From NCBI GenBank assembly GCA_963932145.1, contig OZ010590.1, positions 57,611,886 to 57,675,885 on the forward strand: DNA of 64,000 nt, in the 5' to 3' direction. Within the stretch, counting starts at the first letter, position 1, and the number at the start of each line of letters is the position of its first letter. The notes below the pieces were generated by a model. The model saw nothing but the letters and a program-made list of their open reading frames with translations, was not told the DNA's origin and made no database searches. The stretch is from Acanthosepion lycidas. Taxonomy: Eukaryota; Mollusca; Cephalopoda; Sepiida; Sepiidae. Position numbers and translations under genes: made by a program. This document shows positions 20,710 to 31,989 of the stretch, in pieces.

Positions 20710-21690
20710 ACATTTGAATATGTTTATATATGATAAAATAAAAGAACAAATAGGAAACATATATCATGTTTCACTTTTACAAAGCTTTTATTAAAGCTTC
20801 ATCAGAGACTGAGAGATTCTGTTTAAAGCATAAGGCAGGCCAGTCATATTTTCAAGTTGAATTTAATCCAGGTGTGGCTGAAAATTCCAAATTTAAAATC
20901 TTTCTCTTCATGCTTTAGTCAGAAGGCTAATATAAAATAAATATCATCAATTTTATTGCCAATATTGTTATTATTTTGTTGTCTTTTTATTTGTACAAAT
21001 CTTAACTTGCTTATTAAATCTACATATTATATAATCATCTATCAACTAAGGATGCCAATTCAAATAAACATTCTATAATATTCTTTTTATGTAAGTTTAA
21101 TAAATAAGCCTGTTCAGGTAATAATGCTGGAAAATGTTGTGATAAATAATAAACATGCCATAACAAATAAGTTCTGCATCAAATGGGGGGGGTATTGAAA
21201 GAAATAATTTAATAATATTGATACTTTTATTTTGTAAACAAGAATATTGTAATGTGTAAAATTAGGATATTATAATTATTATGGCTTGTAGGAATCCTTC
21301 TACTCGGTTTTTCATTGAATGTTAAAATTTGGAGTGTTGGGATTCCATATATTAACAAAATATTGTTACAGGGTCGCTCGTAATTTGACTGTCTATATAA
21401 TAATCATGCGATTTTCATTGAAGGAATAAAATTCAGTAGAAAAAAAAATGTAGTTTCAACAAATAAACATTAATTTAATTATAGCGACAAGAATACAAGC
21501 AGTTGATGATAGACTGGAAACTGTGGAATGTCTTTTTGTTTGGAGTGATAAAGTTCTGAAATAAAATATAAACTGTCTTTGTGTACGTATGTGAGAAACA
21601 ATAAAATGTTGCGATATGTGTGTTTGTATGAAAAAGTCAACATGTGTGTGCGTGATTCATAATAAAAGTGGATACAAGAGATAGGAATTG
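20710..21690. other. AT-rich spacer, no gene recognised
   Basis: AAAGCTTTTATTAAAGCTTCATCAG at about 20780 has a short inverted core. No element or exon was identified. Confidence 0.45.
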
Positions 21691-21960
21691 TTTTTTTACT
21701 GTTGGCGGTGTTGCTGTAGTCTGAAGTGTGTCAACACTCTCGCTTTTAGCATGAGGTCATGAAGATCATAAGCGAGAGGTGTGTGGAGTTTGGTGACAGC
21801 CACGTGTATCCCTGTTTGGGAACTGATTTCGTATGTTTTTATACACTTTTTCGTAACAAAATCGGCTGCAGAATTAAATTATTTATTTATTTCTAATTGG
21901 CCCTAAAAGGGCACGTGGTATATCTTCTACTATGTCCGTACGATATTTGGTCGGTATCTC
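21690..21960. promoter_or_regulatory. CpG-containing patch with stem-loop and TATA-like box
   Basis: The patch is richer in CpG and in G and C than its surroundings (GGCGGTG, CTCGC, GCGAGAG, CACGTG twice, GTCCGTACG). CTCTCGCTT at 21737-21745 pairs exactly with AAGCGAGAG at 21770-21778. On the minus strand GTGTATAAAAACATACG (about 21835-21850) looks like a TATA box. No downstream coding exon can be shown on either side, so a promoter or an LTR remnant are equal alternatives. Confidence 0.3.
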
Positions 21961-22560
21961 CCTAAAAATAATGATGACTAATACAACAAACATTCTGATT
22001 TGTATTCTATGATTTTATTGGTGTGTTTTACGATGTAAGTGTTTTCTTGAGTGTGATTGGTTTAAAAAATGTTGTATTTGATATTTTGGTGGACACGACA
22101 GGCTTAAAATTAAAAAAAAAAATAATCTCTGTTGGGTTTTCTACCTGTTTGATATGTACAGTTTTTTTGTTAGGTTAAGTGTGACATGTAGATATTAATA
22201 CAGGTATGAAAACAATTTTTTACAAAGCCAACACTTTAAAGTAAACAAATAAGATACCAAACACCCCCCCCCACAAAAAAATAAACAAATAAATTAATTA
22301 ACGAATTAAGTAAATATATAACAAACTATGAATATAAACACTAATGCACGTAAATTTAATAATAATAAACCATAAGTAAACAATAATAAATAACAAGTAA
22401 CAAAGTTACCAACACTATAAAATAGCTACAAATAACGACATTCAGATCCTCAATTATCCCTACTCAATACCCTCTAGAATAATTTTAAACATAACTGTTA
22501 CCACCTATCTCATAACCATCAGGATAATACGATAGACTTGCTCACTAGACGTAATACCCT
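21960..22560. other. AT-rich spacer with A-rich runs
   Basis: AAT- and AAC-rich low-complexity text (22240-22440) and a short C8 run near 22264. No gene was recognised. Confidence 0.5.
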
Positions 22561-22569
22561 ATTGACTGT

Positions 22570-22935
22570 ATATATATTTAATTTTTCTTGTGTCCAAACA
22601 CCGAGTGTGTAGGAACTGTAAAGATGTTCTGTAATTCCCAGCGCTTTTGGCTATACATTTAGCCATTATCAAGGATGATTTGATTTTATATTATTTATTT
22701 TTTTTTTACTTTTTAACTGGATGTATGAGTTGTGTGTATGTATCTAGAATTATGGGGATGGTTTATTTTCCGAACACAGTCAGCACATTGTGGCCATGTT
22801 AGTAATTTCTTTTTTATTATTAAAGCTTCCATTATTTTTAATGTTTTTTTTACATGTGGAAGAGGTTATTATGCTTGTATTTTCTACTAGTATGTTTCAG
22901 ATGGAGTCTGGTATGTTTGCTACTTAGGCTGTGCT
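22570..22935 (-). pseudogene. Penelope-like element fragment (copy 2)
   Basis: In reverse it follows the copy at 15060-14680 closely: CCAGACTCCATC, ACTAGTAGAAAATACAAGC, AAAAATAATGGAAGC, GGCCACAATGTGCTGAC, AAATCATCCTTGATAATGGC, and the end CACTCGGTGTTTGGACACAAG. The GIY-YIG part is not present. Several stops interrupt the frame. Confidence 0.7.
22643..22670 (-). other. hammerhead-like motif, Penelope copy 2
   Basis: Reverse strand: GATAATGGCT, loop AAATGTAT, AGCC, AAAAGCGC. The short stem TGGCT/AGCCA is intact while the loop differs from copy 1. Confidence 0.4.
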
Positions 22936-23064
22936 GAATTTGTATGTTTTTTGAAAATTCAGCAGTTAATAAAATGAAAAATAAATATTTATAAATATAA
23001 TAACTTCATATATTCCATATAACATAATTTGTTTCTATATTTTAAAAGGAAATGTGTATGTATG

Positions 23065-23065
23065 C

Positions 23066-23117
<52 letters not shown>
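23065..23117. repeat. (TG)n-(TA)n microsatellite
   Basis: A TG tract running into a TA tract, just upstream of SINE B. Confidence 0.95.
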
Positions 23118-23128
<11 letters not shown>

Positions 23129-23129
23129 T

Positions 23130-23572
23130 GAGCATGTGGCTGAGTGGTTAGAACGTTTGCTTTCTGACTGTGAGACCTGAGTTCAAATCTCAATTTGTAA
23201 AGAAGGAGTCTCCTGATGTTATCAGACTTGATCGAGCAGCACATTTGGAAAGTGCCTGAAAACCATACCACAGGTTGACCCAAGTCTTGTGAGTGAAATG
23301 TGGTAGATGGAACACTTGAAGGCCATCAATAGCTGTGCTAGTAGCACAAAGTCACAAGTCATCATGGCCTTGTTCAAATTGTTGATCATGCTAGATAACA
23401 TGCTCTCTCCCTGAAACTGTAACTAAGGTCTGCTCAGCATAGTTGCAGTATAAACCACAGGTGGGCTCTGTGGGTGTTGAGCAAACACAAATGCACCTGA
23501 GCAAGCATCTGCAATAGGGATTGGCTAGCTGCCCAAGTAGACAGGTATCTTTGAATACAAGTGGCCATCTAT
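23130..23572 (+). mobile_element. SINE B, full length (copy 4, reference copy)
   Basis: The tRNA-like head has exact-consensus boxes: box A TGGCTGAGTGG at 23137-23147 and box B GTTCAAATC at 23181-23189. The body of about 370 bp has GGACTTGATCGAGCAGCA-like text, TGGAAAGTGCCTGAAAACCAT, GTGAGTGAAATGTGG, CATCAATAGCTGTGCTAG, GAAACTGTAACTAAGGTC and CACAGGTGGGCTCTGTGG. The 3' end runs into TATTTTATATATAT. The length of about 440 bp is long for a tRNA SINE. Confidence 0.85.
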
Positions 23573-23589
23573 TTTATATATATATATAT

Positions 23590-23990
23590 ATGAGGCACAG
23601 TGGAGTAATGGATAGCAGCTCGGATTGAGGTATCAGAGAACCAAGTTTGAATTCCAGTTGAATCCATTAAATTCACTTGGGAAAGGTATGACCCCTTTTC
23701 TCTTCCCAGCTATGGATAAACGGCAGGACAGACTGGGTTCTATAGCCTTAGGTAGCAACTGGTCTAGGAGAAGGACAACTCTGAATTTAAAACCTGCAGT
23801 TGGTTGTTTGGGGACCTTGTGGCACATTGGAACATTGTATACCAGTTCTCTGTATTCAGCTTTTTCAAAAGTGTGGTTGGTTCTGCACAAGCTTTCACCA
23901 CTATAATCAAATGATTTGTGTGTATAACCTGGTTTTTGGCTTCTAGGAACTGAGTTGTTTGACACTCATACATCAAAATCGACAGGAGAG
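23590..23990 (+). mobile_element. SINE A-related element
   Basis: Head: CACAGTGGAGTAATGGATAGCAGCTCGGATTG with box B-like GTTTGAATTCC. Body: CCAGTTGAATCCATTA, CTTCCCAGCTATGG, GGCAGGACAGACTGGG, GGTAGCAACTGGTC. After about 23775 it continues into a further segment ending at an (AT)n tract, which may be a longer subfamily or a different repeat. There is no 5S head here. Confidence 0.7.

Positions 23991-23994
<4 letters not shown>

Positions 23995-24045
<51 letters not shown>
23995..24045. repeat. (AT)n microsatellite
   Basis: A pure AT tract. Confidence 0.95.
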
Positions 24046-24047
<2 letters not shown>

Positions 24048-24600
24048 AAGGCTTCTAGAATTTGACACTCACAGGATATGCAGAGGGGACATAATGAGAA
24101 AAAAGAATGTAAATAAATAGTAGATACAAGTTCAGAGTTTTAAGAGTTGAAGTAAACTTTAGAAGGAACTGGAAACCCAATCCTAAACGGGAAACAAGGG
24201 ATAAACCTATACTCCTGTTGAAAAGATCAGGGAGGAGTTTGAATCAGATGATAGGTCAACCTGTCTACTCCTACAGCCATAACAGTACACTATATATAGT
24301 GGCAGAGATTACTGCATGCTCGAAGAACCCATTCACACAATGGCAATACAATAGACCTGATATTATACATCTAATCATCAGGGATCTTTGAAGAAGGTTA
24401 CCCTATCACGTGGATAATGTCAAAACCCAGAAAATGTTAATATCCATCACCCTTAATGAAGGGAAAGATAATCCAGTAAAGAAGATACAGGCATAATACC
24501 CTGATTGTACATGTGGCTCTTGTGACTTCATCTCAAAGGGGAGATAATCGACTTTTCCATCCCTTCAGCAACATAACTTTAATGTAGTAACATGAAATAA
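24046..24600. other. spacer, a trace of RTE at the start
   Basis: TCTAGAATTTGACACTCACAGG at 24053 resembles the RTE segment at 29620. The rest is unrecognised. Confidence 0.4.
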
Positions 24601-25370
24601 GTCTTTGAGCAGAAAATGAGAAAAAATGTAATGTCAGTGGTCAAGAAATGAGAAAAGCATTACTGACAGAATATCATTGCTATATGCATAATGTAAATTT
24701 ATTGGTAATGATCTCATGATAGAAATGCTTTGAAAATTAGAAAGTAATTGGCAGTGGTCAAGAATTAATACAAACATTACTAACAGAATGGTGCTATTGT
24801 GTATCATATAAATGCCTAATTAACGATTTTACTAAAGAAATACATTGAAAATTAGGAAGAAAGGGATTGACAATAGTCAGGAAATAATGTAAACATTACT
24901 GACAGAATAGGGGTGTTATATTTATATAAGTGTGTAATTGACAAGGCTTCATCCCAGAAATTCAGACAACTTAAGACAATTACTTACTTGATGGAAAAGC
25001 AAGTGAAAAAAGATGAAAAAAATACTAGTCAAAAATGAATAATAATTGACAAGTCTTCATCCCAGAAATTCAGACAACTTAAGACAATTACTTACTTGAT
25101 GGAAAAGCAAGAGAAATAAGATGAAAGAAATACTAATCAAAAATGAATAATAATTAATTTTCATTATAGCAATATATTGAAAATTAAGAAGAAAGGGAGT
25201 GTCAGTGGCCAGGAAATAAGGCTATAGCAAGTATAATATAAATGCATTGCTAATGGTTTTATTACAGAAATTCATTGAAAATTAGGAAGAAAGGGATTCT
25301 CAGTGGTCATGAATTAATACAAGTGTTTCTGACAGACAAAATAAGGCTATTATACATTCATTTTAGATCT
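24600..25370 (+). repeat. 117-120 bp tandem array with a 108-bp internal duplication
   Basis: GTCAAGAA-type unit starts lie near 24640, 24757, 24877, 25208 and 25304. Each unit carries TGAAAATTAGGAAGAAAGGG, CAAACATTACTGACAGAAT and a TATAAATGCATTG-like part. The array is interrupted at 24938-25165 by two near-identical 108-bp copies beginning TTGACAAG and containing CATCCCAGAAATTCAGACAA. Related units lie at 39.1 and 40.1 kb. Confidence 0.85.
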
Positions 25371-25489
25371 GAGAAACTTCTCGAGCCATTGACTCTCATT
25401 GACTGACCATGTCATTGATGGACAAGGGATAACATCTCTGTGGTCCACATAAATCAGCAGGGTATTCATTATCTCTTATTGTAATTCTG

Positions 25490-25740
25490 TGCTAGGTTGG
25501 TGATGCTCATCAATCATGGCAACTGTATCAATGAGAAGAAGGAATGTCTTACTTTGAATTCTTGGCAGTTAAAGCTCAAGAGATTTCAATCTTGTCCAGA
25601 GAGAAAAATCCAAATGGTTAACTGCTGCTATTATTATATTCCCTTGATGATCAAAGAGAAACATTTGACCTTGAGTCACCTATGATGAATTGTGATGGTT
25701 ACTGTCTTTAAAAGATTTAGCCTTGATGAAGTGATTAACT
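25490..25740. other. spacer, nothing recognised
   Basis: A 62-codon plus frame here is unrecognised. Confidence 0.4.
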
Positions 25741-25779
25741 ATTGATTGCAACCAGTGAGAAAGCAATTGATTGGTATGA

Positions 25780-26115
25780 ACAAAAAAGAAGGAATGATAA
25801 CTGAAGAAAGAGAAGGAAAAGAAGAGAAAGAAATAGAAAGAAAAGAGAAATAATGAAAAAGAAAATGAGGAATAGAAGATCTAAAAAGCTGAAGGGAAAA
25901 GGAAAGAGAATAAAAAACTGAATGAGTAAGATGAATGAAAAAGGGAAGGATGAAAAAGATGAGAAGAAAGGGGAATATATAAGAGAGGCTGTCAAAGGAA
26001 TTTAGGAAGGAAGTGGAAAGAGAAGAGCCTGGAAGGAAAAAGAAAATAACTAGAACAAAAAATCAAAGAAAAGAAAACTAAAAGAAAAAAAGGGCAAAAT
26101 TAAAGAAAAATGAAT
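25780..26115 (+). repeat. polypurine tract
   Basis: For more than 300 bases the plus strand is almost only A and G (runs such as AGAAGAGAAAGAAATAGAAAG). The minus-strand Phe/Ser/Leu-rich frame here is a consequence of composition, not a gene. Confidence 0.85.
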
Positions 26116-26184
26116 TAATTTTTGTTTATACATATTAGTTAATAATTTACAGGTATCACTAATACATTACAGGTATTGCTTGTA

Positions 26185-26520
26185 GTGGAGGTGTAGATCG
26201 TGTAATGGATATTGTTGGGTAAGTGAATCAGGCATACTGAGTTCAATTCCCACTTGATTCTGTTTCATTCTTTCGGAAAAGCACAAATCCATTTTACTTC
26301 ATCTATGCATAATTAGCAGGACAGACTGTTTCCTTGGGTGGTGACCTGTCTAGGACAAGGTAAAAGTTTGAACTTAAAACCAGCCTGGAGAGGGTGAGGC
26401 TCCATCAGGCTATATTGCCCAAGAAACATCACTGCTCATGTGGTGGCAGTACACGTGGTGCCCCTAATAGGGTTACGGGTTTTGTGATCATGACCTTGAA
26501 AGCACCTCTGTTTTAAACAC
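26185..26520 (+). mobile_element. SINE E, copy 1 (tRNA-like)
   Basis: A tRNA-like head with GTGTAATGGATATTG and box B GTTCAATTCCC is followed by GCAGGACAGACTG, AACCAGCCTGGAGAGGGTGAGG and GTGGCAGTACACGTGGTG. The end lies near ATGACCTTGAAAGCACC. The body matches 36560-36930 and differs from SINE A after the first 170 bp. Confidence 0.65.
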
Positions 26521-27100
26521 ACCAAAAACAGTAAAGAGAAATTCCCCAAACAATCAATATTTTCTAGCACCTTATGATAAACTCTACAGGCTTGAAATGT
26601 TGTGAAAAAGTTTTTTCAGGAAATCTCTGAAAAATTAATCAGGGAAAAAGAACACTGCTGTTTTCTGATATTTACTGACCTTTTTAGTGAAAAAAAAAGG
26701 TCAGAATTATCTAAATCTTACTCTGCTGCCAATCATAGAACCAGCACTTAAGACTTCTAAATCTAGTTGACTCTGATTCCTTCATAAATGGCAAATGTAT
26801 ATTAATAAATAATAACCTCTGTGTTTTGAGTCATACACCAACATAAAAATTATATACTCCATCTTGAATTATGATCAAAAGTTCAAATATGGTTAACTTT
26901 ATGAAAAGCTTTTTTGACTTTGGGAATAAATATCTGAAGAAATCGGTAAGTAAAAACGTTTTTTTCTGAAAAAATCAAAAAGTATTAATGATAAAGAAAT
27001 GTTTATAAGTTTCAGAAAAGCCATTATTATATCAAGATTTATTCAAATGATTATTCGTTTGTTGTGGCAATAACATTTTGATCAATCCATTCAACAGTGT
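26521..27100. other. AT-rich spacer, nothing recognised
   Basis: Only a T-rich direct similarity (GAAAAGTTTTTTCAGG / GGAAAAAG) is visible. Confidence 0.4.
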
Positions 27101-28650
27101 AGATTGGTGTTTCTCAACCAGTGTTCCATGGAATTCTAAGGTTTGGCAAAAGGTCACTAGGGGTTCCATGAGAAACTGATAAATAGGTTAATGCATTTTT
27201 GAATAATTTTTGTTCAACATTATATTCATAATTTTACTATATACACGTACATTGTTAGAAAATTCTTGGTTATTATAACAAAGTCTTCAGCCTCTTACAG
27301 TATTTAAAATTATAACAATCACAAGAAATGTATTTAGTGATGTCTATATGGATTCAGTGTGAAACCCCCTTCAGTGCTTAGTGGACAAATCATGTACTTG
27401 ACAGAACCATATATCATCAAGTAACTCACTCAATTACAGGATGTATGCTGTGTATTGAAGGTCATTCTCAACAGATTCTCCTCCAGCTCCTATCATACAA
27501 ATGCAGTTGTTCCCCAAGGCTCCATCCTAGGCTCTACTCTGTTTCTTATCTTCATCAACGACCATCCTGATGTCATAGGTTCCCAAGTAGGCATCTACAT
27601 GGATGACACTACTATTTACTCCTGCCTCAAAACAAATCTAGTGTCACTGACAAAACTAACCTGGCTGTTTGTCTCGAAAAGGACCTCCAATCGGTTGTGG
27701 ACTGGGGCAGGAATTGGCTGGTTAACTTTAATGACGCAAAAACAAAACTGCTCTCTATTACTCACCAGAGAGAACCATCCCTGCCTCTCATTAGAATGTC
27801 TGATGCTCAACTCCATGAGAGCACATCTTTGCAACTGCTTGGTCTCACATTGTCTGCTGACCTGAGATGGAACAAATACATTGAGTCAATAGCTTCGTCC
27901 ACCACAAGAAAAGTTGGCTCTCTGTGCCGTGCCAGGAAATTTTTCTCACCAGAGTCGATCCTTCAAATCTACAAATCAACCATTCACCCTTCCATGGAGT
28001 ATTGTTGCCATATATGGTCTGAGCCCATTCTGTTCGTGTCAAGGTCCTTGATAAAATCCAGAGATGGATATGCAATGTAATTGGCCTTGATCTGGCATCT
28101 CATCTGCAGTCACTCTCTCACAGATCTGCTGTTGCTTCCCTCTGTCTTTTTTATAAATACTTTCACGATAACTGCTCTGATGAGCTGATTTCACTGGTTC
28201 CTAGACTTCATGAATTTAAGTGTTCTACTAGGCTGGCATCTCACTCTCAACTTTTCACTGTCGAAACTGTTAAATGTAGCCGTCTCTTCTACTCCAACAG
28301 CTTCATGCCTCGCACCTTTCGCCTGTGGGACTCCCTCCCCTTTTCCTGTTTCTCTGATAGCTATAATCTCCAACTATTCAAATGTAATGTCAATTGACGT
28401 CTCAAGATGCCTTGATCTATCCCCTATCCTTCTCTTCATCCTTTTCTCTATTACTCCTATTTGCTCTCACTCCAACTCTCTGTAACCACCTTGCTTGAGG
28501 TGAAATGTTTAAAAAAAAAAATGTACAGTGTTCATATATTATGTTTATGACATAATTAATAATGGTATATAATTAAGCAGTAGTTTCTTGAAACATGAAA
28601 AATTTCAAGGGTTCCACAAGAGTAAAAAAATTAATAAGCATTGATGTAGA
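27100..28650. mobile_element. hAT-like non-autonomous element split by LINE-A
   Basis: The left end has TTGGTGTTTCTCAACCAGTG and GGGGTTCCATGAGAAACTG, typical of hAT-type termini. After the LINE-A 3' poly(A) at 28521, related text in inverted form appears (CAAGGGTTCCACAAGAG near 28600). TGTAGA occurs at both outer edges (about 27100 and 28646), a candidate but imperfect target duplication. Confidence 0.4.
27450..28521 (+). pseudogene. LINE-A relic with YMDD reverse transcriptase motif (copy 2)
   Basis: The fragment starts in the reverse transcriptase at VVPQGSILGSTLFLIFIND (motif B region, about 27505-27560). It then has GIYMDDTTIYSCL (27590-27625), the catalytic motif with both aspartates. 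After a frameshift near 27690 it reads NWLVNFNDAKTKLLS and LGLTLSADLRWNKYI. Further frameshifts lead to the C-terminal FCDELIS-like region, the 3' UTR GCTTGAGGTGAAATG and poly(A). This is the longest well-preserved LINE-A stretch. Jockey/CR1-like; the endonuclease is missing. Confidence 0.85.
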
Positions 28651-29295
28651 GAATGAATTATAGATAAACAAAAACTGAGACTTCTACAGATTTATATTTT
28701 AAAGCATTGATGAAATGATATAGTTACAAAATATCTTTTTGATGATCCAAATAGCGAATTGTTTTTTAACCTTTATCTCTGTATACTGAGTTACCTTTCT
28801 TTTTGTTGTGAGGGGGAATATTCCCCTACAATTTTGGACTTAGCTGTTGGACAAAAGACATAAAAATACTCCTACATCAAGAGGAGTAACAGGAGGAGCA
28901 GTGGCTTTTGCTGAAAACAGTTGGTCATTCATAGCTAAACATTCTTTTCTATAGCTCCTATGCTATATTATGTTCCCTTGTACCAAAAGATAATAAATTC
29001 TGGTTTTCTACTGTTGTTTTTGATAACTCAGTTACAACACTTTTGTATATATGAATTTTGGATATGCAAATTTGTTTGTTAAAAGCAAATTATTTATTTT
29101 ATCATGAGTAGGTGTAGTAGCCAAAATACAGCAATAGATAAAATGTGGCTAGCTGATGCTAATAATAAAAAATAATGCATTTATAAGAATTGTATTTATA
29201 CCACTCTGAATTAATGTTGAAAGTAAGTAATTGGCAAATTGTAAACAATACAAAAATTTTACCAAAAACAAGATAACTAAGATTAACCATCAAAA
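28650..29295. other. AT-rich spacer, nothing recognised
   Basis: No recurrent segment or significant frame was seen. Confidence 0.4.
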
Positions 29296-29299
29296 TTTA

Positions 29300-29836
29300 T
29301 AGGATATGATAGGCTCAAAACTGGACCGAAGAACTTCTAAGTACGGCACTGAGATCTGAAGACATATTGAGATGGTCAAAGATGCATTTCGAAAGCTAAG
29401 AAGAGTATTAAGAAGTAGACTGGACAATCTCCTCAAAGATGAGGAAGAGACTTCAAGCAACAGAAATGTGGTTCTACAGAAAGATGATGAGGATACCATG
29501 GGCCAAAGATGTGAGTAATGACAAGATTTTGGAGAGAATGAAAACAAAAAGGAAACTTATACTAAACATCAGGAAGAGATAGTTGAAATTTCTGGGTCAC
29601 GTAATAAGGAAGGAGGACTTGAAAAATTTGATACTCACAGGAAGATTGCGGGAAAGAAAGACAGAGGAAACCAGCACATAACATACTTGTTGGGATTGAG
29701 CAAATGGATGGCAGAATAGAGTTTGGGAGAAATAATAAAAAGACAAAACATTAAGAGTTACAAAGTACAGGAAGATGTGGATGGCCATGATTACCTACGT
29801 CCTGAAGGGACATGGTACATAAAAGAAGTTACATTT
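29300..29836 (+). pseudogene. RTE-type retrotransposon, C-terminal half (copy 4)
   Basis: With frameshifts, the plus strand gives the RTE tail from the region after the reverse transcriptase (KDAFRKLRRVLRSRLDN ... EISGSRNKEG) through ITYLLGLSKWMAE, GEIIKRQN and a terminal GHDYLRPEGTW-like end. It is the longest RTE tail here and the reference for the shorter copies. The reverse transcriptase core lies beyond the 5' truncation. Confidence 0.75.
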
Positions 29837-30355
29837 GGTTGAAAACATATTTTGTTATTTTTAATGAAATAATTTAAACAGAAAAAGATTTACAGTGATT
29901 TGATCCTTCAACTTTTCTAAAGAAGATTGTCTGCAAGTGACACAAAATGTAGTCTCGTTTTTGCAAGAGCTCTCATTGGTCAAAAAGTGATAATTGAAAT
30001 TTCTATGTCTCTGGAGACATTCTTTAAACAAAAAATGGCAACTTCATTTCTGTAGGAAAAATATGACTTTTGTTGTAACGGCCTTTATTAGGTGTTCAAT
30101 CTTGTTGGGTTCAATTGTGGTAAGAATGACTACTAAAACATCCCCTCCCCAAATTTATAGATAAATCCTATAGATGCATGCTGAGATTTCTTTCTCATCA
30201 ATCTTAGTTTCATCTTTCATATTTTTTTCTTTCCTGTCTTGAAGTCAGAATATTACAATTTCTTGTCTGTATCTCTTTTGCATGTTAATACCATTCTTAC
30301 TTTGTCAAATTTTCTGCCTTATTACTGTTGCTTTGCCTAGTTTTGTCTTGTGTGT
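29837..30355. other. spacer, nothing recognised
   Basis: No element or exon was seen. Confidence 0.4.
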
Positions 30356-30360
30356 AAATA

Positions 30361-30405
<45 letters not shown>
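30356..30405. repeat. (AT)n microsatellite
   Basis: An AT tract with one central ATACATAT interruption. Confidence 0.95.
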
Positions 30406-31605
30406 ACCTAGTGAGCCAGACAAACCTACCTAGGTTTCACCTAAACGGATCATCAGACTGGGCTTCAGACCTGCATCTGTGCAATTTTTTCGGCAGAAGT
30501 TCATGTTTGTAGCTCTTTCTTTTTTTAAAACCTTTTTTTCCCTCGAGATTGATTTGATTATTGGCAAATCAAAAATTTGAGGGTTTTCGAAATGAGTCTA
30601 GTTATCTATATTTGTATGTATATATATATATATATTGTCTGCTTAGTATTATTTTTTCCTATTCTTTTGTTATTGTTTATTGGAAATTTTATCAATTCTA
30701 CTTGTTGGGCATTTCTGCCAATTACAAGTAACCATGTCCAATTACTCTACAAATCTATCTGGAAACAAAAGATGACACTTTTCTAGTCCTCATGTAAATA
30801 ATGATAACTCCCCATCCAAGAAATTAAGAAAAAAATTTTCTTGTTTTTGTTACCATTTTCTTCATATGCTAGGTATCCATTTTTTCGTATATCTTGGAAA
30901 ATGTCTACAGTGTACTTTGCAACTTAAATATGATATAATATATAAGTATTCTAAGGGTATTTAGAAATGTTCGATGAATATATATATGTTAATACCAGAG
31001 TTAAGTTTATTTTAATAATATATTCTAACATTGTTTTTATGCAAAAAAAGAGTTATACCCCTTGATACATAGATACAGCATGATACTTGGTCAAATTTCT
31101 TTTTAATTTTTTGCCTTTTGTACTTAATAATTTGAATGATATAAATTACAAATAATTAACACACAATTTCAAATCAACACCACAAGAATACGAATTTTAT
31201 AACATTTAACGCTCAGTGAGTATTTTGCACCTGAAAATTGCGTGTTTTCATGAAACTTTGAGTAATACTATCAACATGGGATATTATGTATATTCACTGA
31301 TATATACTTAATAGCTCTGTTATATAACATTGAGCACTGTTTTTATAACACCTGAGAAAATATATATAGGTACGTGCAAGTATATGTGCATATATATTTG
31401 TTTTTTTATCATACTCGTATCAATATATGCAAATATAGGTATATGTGCATTTATTAATATATACTTCATAGCTCTGTTTAACTACATTGAGCACTGTTTT
31501 GCTTGCACCATAAATTACATTAAATAAATATTTATTTGCTTATCTCCGTATGCATGCATATACAGTTGCTAATATCTCATTATTTAGTTTATATTCACAT
31601 TTATA
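30406..31605. other. AT-rich spacer with an unknown dispersed repeat
   Basis: 31440-31590 matches 9500-9620 (AGCTCTGTTTAACTACATTGAGC, ACCATAAATTACATTAAATAAATATTTATTTG in short pieces). A partial third match lies at 31300-31345. The class is unknown. Confidence 0.55.
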
Positions 31606-31642
31606 TCTGTCTATCTATCTCTGTCTCTCTCTCTCTCTCTCT

Positions 31643-31716
<74 letters not shown>
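31606..31716. repeat. (TATC)n-(CT)n-(AT)n compound microsatellite
   Basis: TCTATCTATC, then CTCTCTCT, then about 66 bases of AT. Confidence 0.95.
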
Positions 31717-31721
<5 letters not shown>

Positions 31722-31825
31722 GAATACTAAATACCTTTCTCTGAAAAAATAATAATATAATAAAAATGTTAATGTTTACCATATTTAATGGCATGTAAGG
31801 CCCTCCCCAATTACATTTACATTTA

Positions 31826-31927
31826 TTAGGTTAGTGCAAAAATAATGACGTAATAATGTCGTTTTTTGACTTATTTTTTAACGTCAAAAAACGACATTAT
31901 TACGTCATTATTTTTGCACCAACCTAA
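31826..31927. mobile_element. mariner-derived palindromic MITE, 102 bp (twin 1)
   Basis: It starts TTAGGTTAGTGCAAAAATAA and ends with the reverse complement (one mismatch), flanked by TA on both sides. The arms continue as TGACGTAATAATGTCGTTTTTTGAC and pair almost completely around a loop TTATTTTTTAA. Near-identical to 32145-32246. Confidence 0.9.
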
Positions 31928-31989
31928 TAAAACTTAATCAATGAGATATGGTGAAAAAGAAAGAAAGAGAAAAAATTCTGGTAGTTTTA

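Noticed and set aside
21899-21912. GGCCCTAAAAGGGC, reversed close to a histone mRNA 3' stem-loop
   Set aside because: The loop is one base short of the histone consensus, no purine-rich downstream element follows, and no histone coding sequence lies upstream on the minus strand.
23130-23205. Possible functional tRNA gene
   Set aside because: The A and B boxes are good, but acceptor and anticodon stems do not close and the unit continues into a repeated SINE body with several copies.
24640-25310. CRISPR-like array at 24.6 kb and minisatellites at 15.9 and 32.8 kb
   Set aside because: Units are contiguous tandem repeats without unique spacers, in a eukaryotic context.
25735-25995. Phe/Leu/Ser-rich minus-strand frame resembling a membrane protein
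   Set aside because: It is the complement of the polypurine tract; the composition alone explains it.
31536-31744. Open frames made of Tyr-Ile repeats (also at 7.3, 9.3, 13.7, 14.1, 42.1 and 43.5 kb)
   Set aside because: They are translations of (TA)n microsatellites.
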